Assembly (NCBI GenBank): GCA_020881915.1
Contig: JAJFPB010000006.1
Span: 1,364,001-1,428,000, forward strand
Direction of reading: 5' to 3'
Length of the DNA stretch: 64,000 nt
From: Paramyrothecium sp. XJ0827
Lineage: Eukaryota > Ascomycota > Sordariomycetes > Hypocreales > Stachybotryaceae
In this document: in pieces, positions 10,942-22,223 of the stretch
How the letters are laid out: every line of letters starts with the position of its first letter
Position numbering within the stretch: the stretch's first letter is position 1
Made by a program: the position numbers and the translations under genes
The notes under the pieces: model-generated
Told to the model about the DNA's origin: nothing
Seen by the model: only the letters and a program-made list of their open reading frames with translations
Database searches by the model: none

Positions 10942-12624
10942 ATGAACTCAGCTCCAGGATGGTATCTTGGCACGGAAACTGGGCCGTTAGTCTTCTTATT
11001 CAACCTCACTCTTCTCGAAACCGCTGACTCCCGACTACATTTAGGTCCTTGCCATTAGCCCAAGAGGCTTTTGGAAGAGCGGTCACGGTCTTTGACGACG
11101 ACTTCACCGGCAATCACGGACAGCGAAGCATTGCTGGCGGCTCGTCTAGCCTCGAGGATTTGGATCAGATCATCCAGGATGCAAAGTCAAGATATGAGGC
11201 TAAAGCCAAGGATGGGAAAGTGCAAAAATGGCTCACAAAACTCTCGCTTCGGATACGATTCTATGGCAATATTTTAGACGTCTTCGTCCAGCACCACCCT
11301 GAATACGTTAGTCTGGCTTGGGGAGCCTTCAAGTTGTTATTCACTGTAAGTCCGAAACTAAGAATAATTGATAGCTTGCTCACCATGGTCAGGTCGTTGA
11401 AAACAATGCAAAGTTATGTGCAACATTGTCTAAAGCCCTCAGTCAGATCGCAGATTCTCTACCGCGTGTAGAGCTCTCCACTGTTTTGTATCCAACGCAA
11501 AGAATGAAAGATGCCGTGGTGCAACTCTATGTTCACGTAATCGACTTCTTCATACGAGCAAAGACATGGTATGAGGAAAGCACGCTCCGTCGCATGGTGA
11601 ATGCCTTGGTGAGACCAGTTGAGCTACGGTATGGCGATGTTATCCAAGACATCGAGAGCTGCACGGTGGAGATCGATAACCTTTCTGCGGCAGGGGCCCG
11701 AGCTGAGCAACGCGACGTGCATCTCAAGATTAATGAGCTCGGACAGAGCCAGATGAAAATGCAAGTTCTGCTCGCGGAAGTCCGCAAGATATGCATTGGT
11801 AAGGCAAGCGTTCCAGATGGTGGAAAAAGGATTAACAGACGCTTGTAGAAACTCAGACACTCAACTCTAGTGGCTTTCTCGACACGAACAAGCGACTCAC
11901 GGATATACAACTTAACAGCATAATGGATAGCCTTTCCAAGGGGGAAAAACAAGACCCACTAAGTTTGCTCAGTAAATGTCAACATTACCAGATGAAAATA
12001 CAGGCAAAGACACGCTCGAAAACGACTCCGATCCACAAAATCTCGAAGCACGCCAAGTTCAGGGCCTGGCAGTCAAATCCAAGCTCTACTTTGATTATGA
12101 TCAAAGGAGAATACAAAACACGCGAATCTATCAAAACGCTGGCAATAAGCGCAGTCCAAACCCTCCGGCAGCACCAAGCTCCGGTCGTCTGGATATTGAA
12201 GCCGCCCTTCCAAAGCTCGGATCGGGGTATGTCCACAATTGAGCTCATTCAGAGCCTCATACACCAAGTATTGCGCCTCAACCTATCTTCGCATTCTGAG
12301 AAGTCTTTATCTCTCTCCTGCGCGATGTTCCAGGCGGCTAAAACTCCGGCTGAATGGTTCAATCTGCTAGCATCAGTCGTCGAACAACTTCCGGTTCTGT
12401 ACTTGGTCGTCAATATTGAAGCGATTGACAGTCGCTTGATACACAGTAATGATGGGTTCTCTTGGCTCTCATCTTTTTCTTTGTTGATCAGGAGTCTAAA
12501 GGAGCGTCAAGTCAAGACCAATCTGAAAGTCTTATTACTGAGCCATGGCTCAGCAACTCTCCAAGAACAAGACAATCTTGCTTATTATACCCACGCGTTA
12601 TTGTCTACCAGGAACTTACTCTAG
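10942..12624 (+). CDS. DUF7708-type NLR-like protein with a degenerate P-loop, no repeats
   Basis: Proposed exons 10942-10961, 11045-11345, 11393-11798 and 11849-12624 give 500 aa. The 20-nt first exon (MNSAPG) is inferred, because the main frame has no upstream ATG; the other introns are clear (GTAAGT...TCAG and GTAAGG...TGTAG). Residues about 60-200 match the N-terminal domain of fungal STAND/NLR-like proteins (RIRFYGNILDVFVQHHPEYV, then LAWGAFKLLFTVVENHGKL-like text across the intron). After a helical region, a P-loop-like segment near residue 325 reads IMIKGEYKTRESIK and lacks the GK[S/T] signature. The protein stops about 170 residues later, with no NACHT core completion and no ankyrin, TPR or WD repeats. 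It may be a truncated or helper-type relative of NLRs. Function unknown. Confidence 0.7.
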
Positions 12625-12747
12625 GTACTTACGTATCGAAGAGATATTTTTAAGTAGAAGTATGGTATGAAGAAACGAGGCTTGCATAGTGGAAGATCCA
12701 CAACTGCACAGGACAAGTCAGTAGCAGCCTCTCAAATCTGGCCCCTA

Positions 12748-15366
12748 TCATCTGATACACATCTTGACGAGCTTATTCTCCATGACAATCCCGCGCAGTA
12801 ATTTGTCTCTGAGATCGAATCCTTTCGTACTACCATCATCATTCAAGACTTTACTTCCATGCTTTTCTATAAGCCATGGGTTCTTTTCAACTTCCAAGAC
12901 GTTCACGCGGTGCTCGCACCGCCCTTGAAGCACGGTGGTCTGTTGACCATTTATGGTCATATTGGTCTGCCTCACCTGAGAGACAAGAAGTCCAATGGTT
13001 CGGTACTGCGTCAAATCCTCATACCCGGTCATAGGGGCTCCCAAAAAGTTAATAAGGAGGACTATGTGGGTGACTTCCGGCTCGCTGCCTCTCTCGACAA
13101 CATTCCCTTCATCAGCATCACCTTCTCCCTTGAAAGTGATGGTAGGCTGGACACCGTTCGAGTCACTGCCATCTTCAGGAACGGTGCTCATAAAAAGCAG
13201 CCGTTGGTTTCCGCTGGCGATATCGAGCACGAAGAAGCCTGTACCGGAGACTGAGCCTCGATCGGGAGAGCATATCATGATTGCTGGTAAATCAATGAGT
13301 AACCCGCCAGGAGTAACCGTGGCTAGTTTCAGTGTAGACATAAGGTCTGATCCAGGAAATCTCAGTGGCCTTGGCATGAAGCACGTTCTCTGCATAGAGT
13401 TCCAAGGATACAGGAAAGTGGCTGGAGCCCAACGATACGGCTCGCACTGCATTTTCGGACCGTGCAGAAAGATGATGTTTGGTGAGAACGCACGTTGATG
13501 TTCCAGAACGTGTCGGAAGCGATCCGACTCTTCCATCTCGACAACAGCGTCCACTTCGGCATCCAGCAGCGTAGCAAGACATATCGCCTCGTCCGATAGC
13601 CGAGACGAGTTGCGGTGACAAAAATGCGTAATCGTCTCAATCAGACGATCGACTCTAGCGGTTTGGTTGATGCGCCCCTCATCCACAGAATCGGCTCGGT
13701 ATTGACTCGAACAGAAATATTTGAGAGCCATGTGCATTTCAAGGTTTGTCAAGTCCATTGAGCTGCCTTGAACTTTCCATGCTTCCGAAAGGGTTGGAAA
13801 ATCTTCAAAGAAGAACAAACCGTCTGCGAACGGAAACGTGAGCTTGGCTGCAAAAACAGCCTCTTGCAGTGTCCAGAGTCGTCTCTGCCAGTTGCAGCTT
13901 AAGATCCGAAAGCCTTGCTCCAGATGAGACGTGCTCCGTAGTCTGCTCTGCAGTAGGGATGAATCAAAGGCGATGACCCTGGTCGCCCGCTGATAGACAT
14001 CTTTCATGCGTCTGATGGCGCGCTTCCGAACGGACGGGTCGAGGGGAACGCAAAGAGTATCCATCCAGATGGAAAACTCAATATCAGCTAGCTTGGAGGT
14101 CCCTGCATCGGGTGCCTTCTTCATTTGCCGAGCTGCAAATACCGTCCTCGCAATGGCCAACAAGGAGCAACCCGGCAAAGAATTGGCGGTTGGGTTTCCC
14201 ATGCCGTCGGACCAGACGTGAGAGATTGCGTAGAACTCCATGTCCGGCTCGTAGCGTACTACTGCCATATGAAAGCCAACTCGATGGCCCTCTGGCCCCT
14301 CGCGATCACACTTCTCGTGGTTACAACGTTTAAATGACACCAGTGGTAACCCGCCCTCTTGAAGGATTTCGCATATCCTGCCCACATCTGGGGCAGCCGG
14401 GCGGCAATCCTTGTCGCAGCCAGGCTGATGCGTAGGCTCATAGCTCTGAATATCAATTTCAAGCCTCTTGCATTGGCGAGTGTCGCAACCGATATGACAT
14501 TGCTGAGCCGGAGGAGGGGGTCCAAGTAACGAGATGTAGTATCCTGAAACTGGGCTGAAGCTCTTGGCGACCCAAGCGGCTTGATACGGACACCAGCCTT
14601 GTCGAGTCATCCATCGAGCCAGAAGCGTGCTGCCAGGCACGATTTCGCCACCGCCAGATTTATTTCGAAGAGCGACCTTAACTTGCGTGAGTGCGTGTCG
14701 CAGGGCATGGATCGACATGGCTATTGTTAGGAAGTGAGTTTCCCAATGCTCGACTCCGCTGCCTCGCTCGTGGCTGTGGACAATGTCGGAGGGGAAGCTA
14801 TGCTCGAAAGAGTGCACAACGTAGAGCGCCGTAGCAAGACTGCCTTCCAAGCGTTTAATTGCCTCTTCAATCTCCGAGGATGGTTTCTCCCGCAGTTTCG
14901 TGACGGATGCATCGAGATACCACCATAAGCGCTTCGTCGTCACGAATATTCGTCCCCCTGATTCTCGCTTTACGCCCTTCCAGCATGACTTTGGCGCTTG
15001 GGTGCAGCCGGGTTCCGTCCATCGCAATACTTCGGCATCTTGCCAGCCATCGTTGAGACCGTCTGGTTCCTCAAGACAAAATCCCTCGTCGTCGCGAAGA
15101 AAATCGTCCAAGAAGGCTTGATCATCTGGCCCAAGAAGCACACCCGCACTCTCTAGAAAGTTCTGTAGCAGCCCGAAGAACGCCCAGCTCTGGGCCACAC
15201 GCGCCAACTCATCAGGCGAATGGTTTGTGCTCAAGCGGATACTGTCAGCTCCGTCCCAGCCATGGCGATGCGGAAAGTCCTCAAATGGCCCGCTGTAGGG
15301 CAGCCCAGCATGGTACGGAATTCTCAGCGGTTTGAAAGGCTGCAGAGGCTTGGGGAGATGGTCCAT
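12748..15366 (-). CDS. HET-domain protein with Cys/His-rich module
   Basis: Intronless. The frame extends back to a GTG at 15510, and I choose the ATG at 15366 (good context, GCAATGG), giving 872 aa. ATGs at 15426 and 15444 are alternatives. The heterokaryon-incompatibility domain starts near residue 380: YAISHVWSDG, then IWMDTLCVPLDPSVRKRAI, YQRATRVIAFDSSLL and RRLWTLQEAVFAAKL. These correspond to the three conserved HET blocks. About 100 residues before it lies a dense Cys/His cluster (CHIGCDTRQCKRL, then HQPGCDKDCRP, then RCNHEKCDREG) that could bind zinc. The N-terminal 280 residues are helical and unrecognised. HET proteins act in cell death upon non-self recognition; this one has no paired partner gene obvious nearby. 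Confidence 0.85.
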   Translation of the reverse strand: MDHLPKPLQPFKPLRIPYHAGLPYSGPFEDFPHRHGWDGADSIRLSTNHSPDELARVAQSWAFFGLLQNFLESAGVLLGPDDQAFLDDFLRDDEGFCLEEPDGLNDGWQDAEVLRWTEPGCTQAPKSCWKGVKRESGGRIFVTTKRLWWYLDASVTKLREKPSSEIEEAIKRLEGSLATALYVVHSFEHSFPSDIVHSHERGSGVEHWETHFLTIAMSIHALRHALTQVKVALRNKSGGGEIVPGSTLLARWMTRQGWCPYQAAWVAKSFSPVSGYYISLLGPPPPAQQCHIGCDTRQCKRLEIDIQSYEPTHQPGCDKDCRPAAPDVGRICEILQEGGLPLVSFKRCNHEKCDREGPEGHRVGFHMAVVRYEPDMEFYAISHVWSDGMGNPTANSLPGCSLLAIARTVFAARQMKKAPDAGTSKLADIEFSIWMDTLCVPLDPSVRKRAIRRMKDVYQRATRVIAFDSSLLQSRLRSTSHLEQGFRILSCNWQRRLWTLQEAVFAAKLTFPFADGLFFFEDFPTLSEAWKVQGSSMDLTNLEMHMALKYFCSSQYRADSVDEGRINQTARVDRLIETITHFCHRNSSRLSDEAICLATLLDAEVDAVVEMEESDRFRHVLEHQRAFSPNIIFLHGPKMQCEPYRWAPATFLYPWNSMQRTCFMPRPLRFPGSDLMSTLKLATVTPGGLLIDLPAIMICSPDRGSVSGTGFFVLDIASGNQRLLFMSTVPEDGSDSNGVQPTITFKGEGDADEGNVVERGSEPEVTHIVLLINFLGAPMTGYEDLTQYRTIGLLVSQVRQTNMTINGQQTTVLQGRCEHRVNVLEVEKNPWLIEKHGSKVLNDDGSTKGFDLRDKLLRGIVMENKLVKMCIR

Positions 15367-15821
15367 TGCTGTTGTAGGGAGGATGATGGTTGTGCAGTGA
15401 GGCAGAAACTGTGGGTTACAGCTCATGCAGGGGCTTGTCCGCATCAGCTCTAAGCAAAGTCTCCGATCCCAGCAAGGATTTGCCCCAGCGCACGAAATGG
15501 AAGAGCCCACGATGGATATTATCTTATTTCATTGAAGCGCTGATTTGTGAACAGTTTTCAAAACAAATTCATATTCATTCATAATTCGTCATTACTTATT
15601 TTCCCATGTGATTGAATTGCCGCTTCCGTGTATTCCTCCCTGATATTGCCGCATTTGTGTCCAAGATCCAAAGCACTCTATGGCCGTTCTCTCAGGGCAA
15701 TCATTTACATGACCCAACCCCAAGAAATTACACAGGCTCATGCTCTATGCAATCGCATTCTTATTCTCAACGAGCATCCCGAATATTTCGCTCCGTGAGT
15801 AATCGCCAAATTTCGCCCAGA
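15367..15821. other. Intergenic region
   Basis: About 455 bases upstream of the HET gene and at the 3' side of the 2EXR gene. The minus-strand HET frame remains open without an ATG-dependent domain up to 15510. Nothing else is recognised. Confidence 0.4.
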
Positions 15822-16682
15822 CTATAAATCAACAAAGCAAGCCGCCTCAAATGAAATGGCTAATTTCTCTTCTTGTGCGTCCCAACATGCTGGAAGAGGC
15901 TCAGGTGATTGTTTGAGCTCGCTTTCCAACTCTTCCAACTTGCACTCCATGTACTTGGAGGTCTGCGTCTCATACTTGACCGGGACGTCGGCAGCCCAGG
16001 TACTGTAGACGTAATCGGCTTTCATCTTCATTGACTTGAGTTCCGCTTTTGTCAATGGCCGAAGAAGAGGTCGATTCCTCTGTTGGTTGGTCATCACGAC
16101 TGGGTCCCCAACATTTACAGTCCCCTTTGCGGCGGGGAGGACCAAAGACAATGTGTGTAGGCGTGGTAAGCTCTGTAGGGCCAAAGGCAGCACAATGTAA
16201 GGAGCAAAAGCCGTCATCTCAATCGCCAAGTGCCGAACCTCCGCCGCCCAGGAGGGAACGTTGTTCGAGCGCTGGTCGAGAAAATTCCAGGCAAAGTCTT
16301 CGAAGATATCAGAGGAGACATAGAGCACGTCTGTAACAGGGTCAAAGGGCCTTTCGTCGATCTTCCCGGCAATGGCGCGGGACTCTTTTGTGGTGAGAAG
16401 AAGTTCCGTCGGTACCTCGCGAACAACCAAAGGATCGTGGACTGGATTTTCATGATTGCTGTTTTCTGACAGTTGGAAGATGCAGACCGGCTTTCCGCTT
16501 GGCGCTTTGTGCCGGGCTGCGGCGTCCCATACTTGGTGGCGCATCTCTGCGGGTAGTTTCGAAAAAGAATGAAAAGTTTTCGCGGACTGTCCTGTCTTTT
16601 CGACCGCGGACTTTGAGGCGGCAGACTTTGAGGCAGGGTTCTTGGCCGATTGGCGACCTCGACTTCGGGTGACGGCAACCAT
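15822..16682 (-). CDS. 2EXR-domain protein with basic N-terminus
   Basis: An intronless 286-aa frame from an ATG at 16682. The first 35 residues are Ser/Lys/Ala/Arg-rich and disordered, and could act as a nuclear signal. The 2EXR motif follows: FHSFSKLPAEMRHQVWDAAA, later REVPTELLLTTKESRAIAG and a hydrophobic strand VRHLAIEMTAF. The C-terminal half is helical, with an acidic stretch KLEELESELKQ that could form a short coiled coil. It lies within the HET/NLR-like stretch of the window. No function is assigned. Confidence 0.75.
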   Translation of the reverse strand: MVAVTRSRGRQSAKNPASKSAASKSAVEKTGQSAKTFHSFSKLPAEMRHQVWDAAARHKAPSGKPVCIFQLSENSNHENPVHDPLVVREVPTELLLTTKESRAIAGKIDERPFDPVTDVLYVSSDIFEDFAWNFLDQRSNNVPSWAAEVRHLAIEMTAFAPYIVLPLALQSLPRLHTLSLVLPAAKGTVNVGDPVVMTNQQRNRPLLRPLTKAELKSMKMKADYVYSTWAADVPVKYETQTSKYMECKLEELESELKQSPEPLPACWDAQEEKLAISFEAACFVDL

Positions 16683-17495
16683 ATTGTGAATCTTATGGGG
16701 CGATCAGATGAGACGGCGGCGATGGTCGAATCTTTCTCCAGCGCTTGTGTTTTCAGGCCACTATAAATACATGATTGCTTTATGAAGATTCTCATGCTCA
16801 CCACGCTCAGCCTCGTGAGGCAGCCCGCGAACTGCGGTCGTACACTTGTTTGCTGCGCCACCCACGTCCGCCCACCCAAACGGCAAAACACCAACCAACA
16901 GGATTTTGGCTGACTTGCTGCTAAATTTCGAGTTGGCGCCTCCAACATGCCATACGCAGCCTCTTAACTCCTTATGTATTCCCACAACCCCAAAACGTGT
17001 TGCCATATCAAACGGATTCCAAGGTTGGTTGGGTCCTTCAGACATTTAATAATGTCGCAAAGCATTACCTCCATCCTTAAGTACTCTTGCGAGGCATCTT
17101 GATTCCGCCTGCCTTTATGCATGCCGCCGGTGCAATAGCAATCATCTCGTTCTCTTCAAGACTTGGTTCCCAGCTTGTTATGTATTGTGTCATGATCGCA
17201 ACTCTCCTTCCCCAGCTCTCTCTGGACATGGTGTGAATTACTTCGTTCGGCAGGGTGTCCTCTCTCGTCGGCCAAAACGTGCGACGCTGGTGAATATTTA
17301 ATGGATCAATAACACGGCAACTTAACAGTTAGATGAGACTTGGGATTTCACGTATCTACGGAACCTCTCAAGCAGGAAAAGGGCGCAATGAAATTATAAG
17401 TAGCGGCCAAGACATCGCTTGCAGCCACCACATTGCTGCATCGGGCCCCGTATTGCTCATTGAGTCTATCCACTAAACTGATTGTTCGGTCCTGT
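16683..17495. other. Intergenic region
   Basis: About 810 bases between two minus-strand genes. Small frames exist on both strands (for example 16761-17045 minus), but none shows a domain or codon pattern convincing enough to call. Confidence 0.4.
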
Positions 17496-19808
17496 CTAGT
17501 AGATTTTGATTCTTCTCCACGCTGAGCGGTTCTTGTTCTTTTTGTCTGCTGCCACGTTGCCCACATACGCAGAACCTATAAAAGTGTATCCCTCGTCCTT
17601 TTGCCTGAGAATTGAATAATCGCAACAACCCCTAACCTTAACTAGGACATCCTTCTCCTGCACCGGCCCACTGGTATTTCCGGTGGCACCGTCTCCGGTT
17701 GAGAAGAAATGCATGCCAGGAGTATAGGCATCGCCTTGCCGGAACTCCTCCGACCCAAAGATCCCGCCCAACACCCGCCATGGGGATTTATAGCAAGCTC
17801 GTACTCCAAAGATGACGAGTACAGGGACTGTCACGGTTCGGGCCCATATGGTGAGGACGGCGAACCCCCAAATGCCTGACAATGCAGTGACAGCCTGCCC
17901 AAGCAGCACAAACACGGTGTCGCCAATGAGGCTTGCGACCGTTTGCACAAGAGCTGACATGACGTAGACATAAAGAGGGGCAAGATAGAACCAGTCCAAC
18001 TCGTCGTAAGTTCCCCCAAACAGTGATTCAGAGATCGAAACTCTACAATCCCATAGCATATATGACAACATTGCCATACCGGTCCCTGTGAGATCGTACC
18101 ACATGTCGATATTCCAAGGGGTTCTCCCATGAAGAAAGTTATTGAACATGTGCGTAACAAAATAAACATCGCCCACGCCGGACCTCTTTGATTGTTTTCT
18201 CATGGTGAATCCATCGGTTGGGCATGACGCTATTGAAGAGTGTCGCATACAGAGGAGTTCCTTAATCCAGGGCCCGGTCCATACGAGGCTCGTGAAAGCG
18301 CCGATGTAGGAGATAATGTCAAGCATACTCAGTGTCCTCACTGCCATTCGAAGCGAAACAAAGAGTTGCGCCATTCTTGACCGCCACACGAAGTTGATCA
18401 TTGTTTCAATGAGCGCAGCAAAGGCCGGGTCAGGATAGTGGTGGTTAAAATCTCGCATCCACTGCGTGATGGAGCTCTTCAACCAGGACGCGGATGGCCT
18501 GGACCGCGGTATGAGTACCTCCCAAATAACGGCGATCGAGTCGACAGATCCAAGGTCCTCAATGGTTCCCAGAATTTCGGCTTCCACAGTCATAGTCGAG
18601 CCGGAAACATCGTAGTGAGTTGTGGTACCGAGACACTCGCTTTCAGGTAGACAAATTCCACACGCGGCATGCCCAGATGTGAGGCCTGCTTCTTGTGTTG
18701 GGGCGGATACCACGGTGTCCGATATTTGGACAAATACTGAAGAATAGGAAGGTAAGAATCGAATGTCGCGCACGGGGTCCAGACCTTTGGTTGTCCACTG
18801 TGTCCAGTCCGGAACCCAAGACGGAAGAGTGCTTCTCCACTCCGTCCCAGGGATATAATCAAGCTCTCGACGTTTGACAGCGTTCACAAGGCCACGCCCC
18901 AATCGCCTAGTCATGCCGAATACTGCCGTAGAGAAACTGTCGTATGGATCTTGCTTGGTTCGTACGAAGTCGTCGCTCGAAAGGTACGGCTCTGCGCGCT
19001 GGCAAAGACGCAGGGCATCAAGATTTCCATCATGTTGCAGACACGTCAACATGACAGCTTTCATGATATCTGCATCGGTCTCGCTATGATACATGGACGG
19101 GTCTATGTTGAAGGATATCCCAAGTTCTTGAAACACGCCATAGAGCGCAAAGAATTTGTCTTTTGGGTACTTGCAGCCCTTGTATCTGGTGGCGTTCATC
19201 ACACCACACAAGGAAAACTGTGACAAGTCAGTGATCAGCGGCGCGCTGAAAGCCGTTGATGCGGTTTGGTCTCGATTTCGTTTCAGTGCAAGGGCATCGG
19301 CAATGTAAAATTGCAATGCGACGGCCTGATCCAGGTTGACCGCTGTGGGGAGAATCCCGAGAGATTTCAAGACGTCCCAGCCGAACCGAAGATGCTCAAA
19401 TGGCATCTGAGTCGGACCGCATAACATTTGGACTTTTCCTCGGCTGGGAAGCGTAACTTCTTGGATAGGCCACATCCTGGTGAACCAAGACCGGTTAAAG
19501 AATTGAGCGAGAGCCTCGCTGATCAATCGCCATTGCCGCACCATGAGCAATGCTTCCTTTGCCGTCTTGGACCGTTCTCTTCCGTCTTGATACGAACTGG
19601 CGACTGCTTCAAAGAACTCCAAGACTCGTTTGCTCGATTTGTCGTGCTCTCCGAGCCACACGATTACCCTGTCTGCCCTTTTGTAAATCTCGCCCATGAT
19701 TGCCAGCTGCCTCTCTTTTTCCTTGTCCGCTGCCTGGTTTATGCAGATTGCGTCTACCCACAGTCTCGTCGACCTTTTGCCTGCCTGGACTCTAATCCGG
19801 CGTAGTGC
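17496..19808 (-). pseudogene. 5'-truncated HET-domain gene with C-terminal membrane region
   Basis: An uninterrupted minus-strand frame whose HET homology starts abruptly at about 19808 with AALRRIRVQAGKR and continues LWVDAICINQAADKEKERQ, RADRVIVWLGE and RMWPIQEVTLPSRGK. The first HET block (Y-x-x-L-S-Y-x-W-G) is missing. Upstream of 19808 the frame continues to 19997 only as the antisense of the kinase sequence and begins at a TTG. No in-frame ATG precedes the second HET block. Downstream the protein has several hydrophobic segments (roughly 18300-18370 and 17800-18060), so the complete gene would encode a HET protein with membrane-spanning parts. The body carries no stop codons or frameshifts, so truncation looks recent or the remainder is still expressed. 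I call it a fragment. Confidence 0.7.
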
Positions 19809-19810
19809 AG

Positions 19811-20585
19811 CGACGGGGATGAGCACCAAACCTTTGTCGTAAAGATTTACGACCCCTTGTACTACATGTATCCCGACGACGTCTCGTATGTGGCCGACAA
19901 AGATTACAGTGTCGAGGCTGGAGCATACGAGGATATTCGCGATGCAGGTCTCGGTGGCAAGTACACTCCTCAGTACTACGGCTCCTGGGCCATTCAAGTC
20001 CCCTTTTCCGCATCGCCTCCGATCAAACGGACGGTATGTTTGGTCCTGATGGAGGATCTCAAAGGCCGCACAGTGGATTCGTTGCTAGCGCAAAAACTGG
20101 TGTCTCGAATTCCACCAACCGAGCGCTTGGAGATTATGGGCCAGATTCTGGAGATTGATCGAAGGCTAGAGTTTGCTGGGGTCCAACATCACGACCTCGC
20201 CCCACGCAACGTCATGCTCACCGACTTGGAACTGGATGATTACAAGCGCCCCCGAGTCGTCATTTTTGACTTCAACATTGCGAGCTGTCTCAACCGGCCC
20301 GGTTCCAAGTATGAGAAAATTCCTAGTACCCGCCCCATGAACCCTCTTTATCTATACTGGCATGGCGCCCCTTCAATGTTCGGCTCCTGGATTCCCGAGC
20401 CTCACCTTTCACGACCAGAAGCTTGGAAGGGTTGGTCAAAGAGCCGTTGGTGCAATTCCAAAGACTTCGTCGGGGCCGAGGAGGCTAGATCTCTATACTT
20501 CTGGACTGATGAGGACGAGGCAATGCCAGTGGAGTTTGCCGAGCCGTTTCCCGATACTCCACCCACACAAGGAACAGGATTTTGA
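19811..20585 (+). pseudogene. 5'-truncated protein-kinase-like gene
   Basis: The plus-strand frame is open from a TAG at 19803. Kinase homology begins within a few bases of the HET fragment's end, at DGDEHQTFVVKIYDP. This includes the beta-3 Lys (VVKI) and then EAGAYED (helix C Glu). The catalytic loop is HHDLAPRNVML, an HRD variant keeping Asp and Asn, and the metal-binding motif is DFN instead of DFG (VVIFDFNIA). The glycine-rich loop and any start ATG before the beta-3 strand are missing; the first ATG is at 19866. The C-terminus ends normally in a Pro/Glu-rich tail. It belongs to a fungal family of small atypical kinases near aminoglycoside-phosphotransferase-like folds. With its neighbour it forms a head-to-head pair of decapitated genes. 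Confidence 0.65.
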
Positions 20586-22223
20586 GTAACAAAGTAAGAT
20601 CTCGGTCAGGTTGAAAAGCTTGAGAATCTGTAATAAGGGCACCGCTGTGAACTAGGACCTTCATCGAGCATTTGACCTGGCGAACTAAGGAGTATGGCAA
20701 ACCGGAGACTTCATGATGGCATGGCTGGCAATGAGTGTTTTTGAATGCGTTTGGCTTATTTTACCACGACGGATGGAGCAGTAGAGCCTGCAGTAAGATA
20801 ATTGAGCTTTACCCGTGAACAACCTTTCTTTTGGATATGTGTGTGACGATGCGTGGCTCGACTCACTTAACGTAGGCAAATTAGCAGAAACACCCACCAT
20901 CGTAGCATTGTACAAAATCGATTACTATCGTCGGAGAATAAATTGACATTCAGGGATTACCTTTCAAAGAATAGAGAGGCTATTAGTTATATGTCTGTCT
21001 GACTCGTGGAACGGATAAGGCCTTTGTGTTTGATCATGTAGTTGGTTGTGCCTTGATCGACGCTAGACAGGACGACAGCCCTACGGTGGAGCCTCCGGGA
21101 AGTCAAGCCTTGTTTTTGTGCGGGGCGGCGGTGTTTTGACTATTGATCGACCATCTCCGTTCTTGGAAATGTTGTTATCATTCGCTTCGCAATGCAGCCA
21201 TGAGCTGTCCAGGTCGAGATTAGGGCCAGGAATACGAGCCAGTGGTGATGAGTAAGGCTTTATGAATTTCGCTGCAAGGGGCAGCCAGGCGCAGGCTAAC
21301 GCCTTGCGGGTAAGCTTTAGTGGACAGTATAGACCAGGGTGTTAATAGAGGCTGGAAGCACTGAGGCAGTCCAACATCACCCAAAGTCAAAGATGGCAAA
21401 TGACTGTGGCGTAGCAAGAACCTACACACGCTGAGTGTATGGCCACGCAAAGCAGATGGCTTGATGATGAACATGTGATTTCCCGCGCTGTTTCAAATCA
21501 ATTATTCTGGCCCTGAATACTGAATTTTGGTTGGACAACATCTTCTAAACACTGTATCAAAAGCCCCTTAAACAAGACTTAGACCACAAGAAGTAGAGCC
21601 GACCAGGATTTTGTTGCTTAGACATTCCACTGAATGCAGAAGTTAGACGCCCAGGACTGCCTCGGTCAAAGCCGGATGCACAACCACGGCATGGCCGCCC
21701 TGGGCCCGTGAGCAGGAAGCGCTCAGGTTCCTGGGGTTTCACTTATTAATGATACCTGCCGTATTAGCCACAACTCCGGCCTTGCTCACGCCTTGCTCAC
21801 GCTAACTAAGTCACGCCCGTTACCACCATCCCCATCAGGCCTAAACCTCACGTGGGGAGCCGGCTGCAACCTTGCAATAAATCACAAGGGCGAGCCGACA
21901 TATGGCGACAGTTCAGAGCTGCCTGCCGATTCGGTGGGACCGTTGTCATGCACCGGCGGCCACTCCTGAGCATAGCCGTGACGCCGCGAAGCCAATCCCG
22001 TGCCGTGGTCTTCAGCTCGGCCCCAACGCGTGCCTTGCAACCATGACCAATTGGAGAATCGAGGCCCCGTTTGCTAATTGACGCGGTCTTGGCATCTTGA
22101 TTCTTAAGAGTACAAAATTGCATTTGCCTTCTTTCTATTTCTTGCTCGCCGTCTTTCCCCTCATCCGTTTTCCCAGTCGCTCTTTTGAGGCTTCCACATT
22201 GTTGGTGCTGTGCGATTGCCAAC
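20586..22223. other. Long intergenic region upstream of the GMC gene
   Basis: About 1.6 kb without a convincing gene on either strand. The frames present are short and share no domain features. The 3' half holds an 11-base tandem duplication (unit CCTTGCTCACG, about 21780-21801). It may contain decayed sequence related to the rearrangement at 19.8 kb, but I cannot identify it. Confidence 0.4.

Noticed and set aside
20586..22223. Possible missing 5' exons of the truncated HET gene beyond the kinase
   Set aside because: No frame on the minus strand shows the first HET block (S-Y-x-W-G), so splicing across the kinase is not supported.
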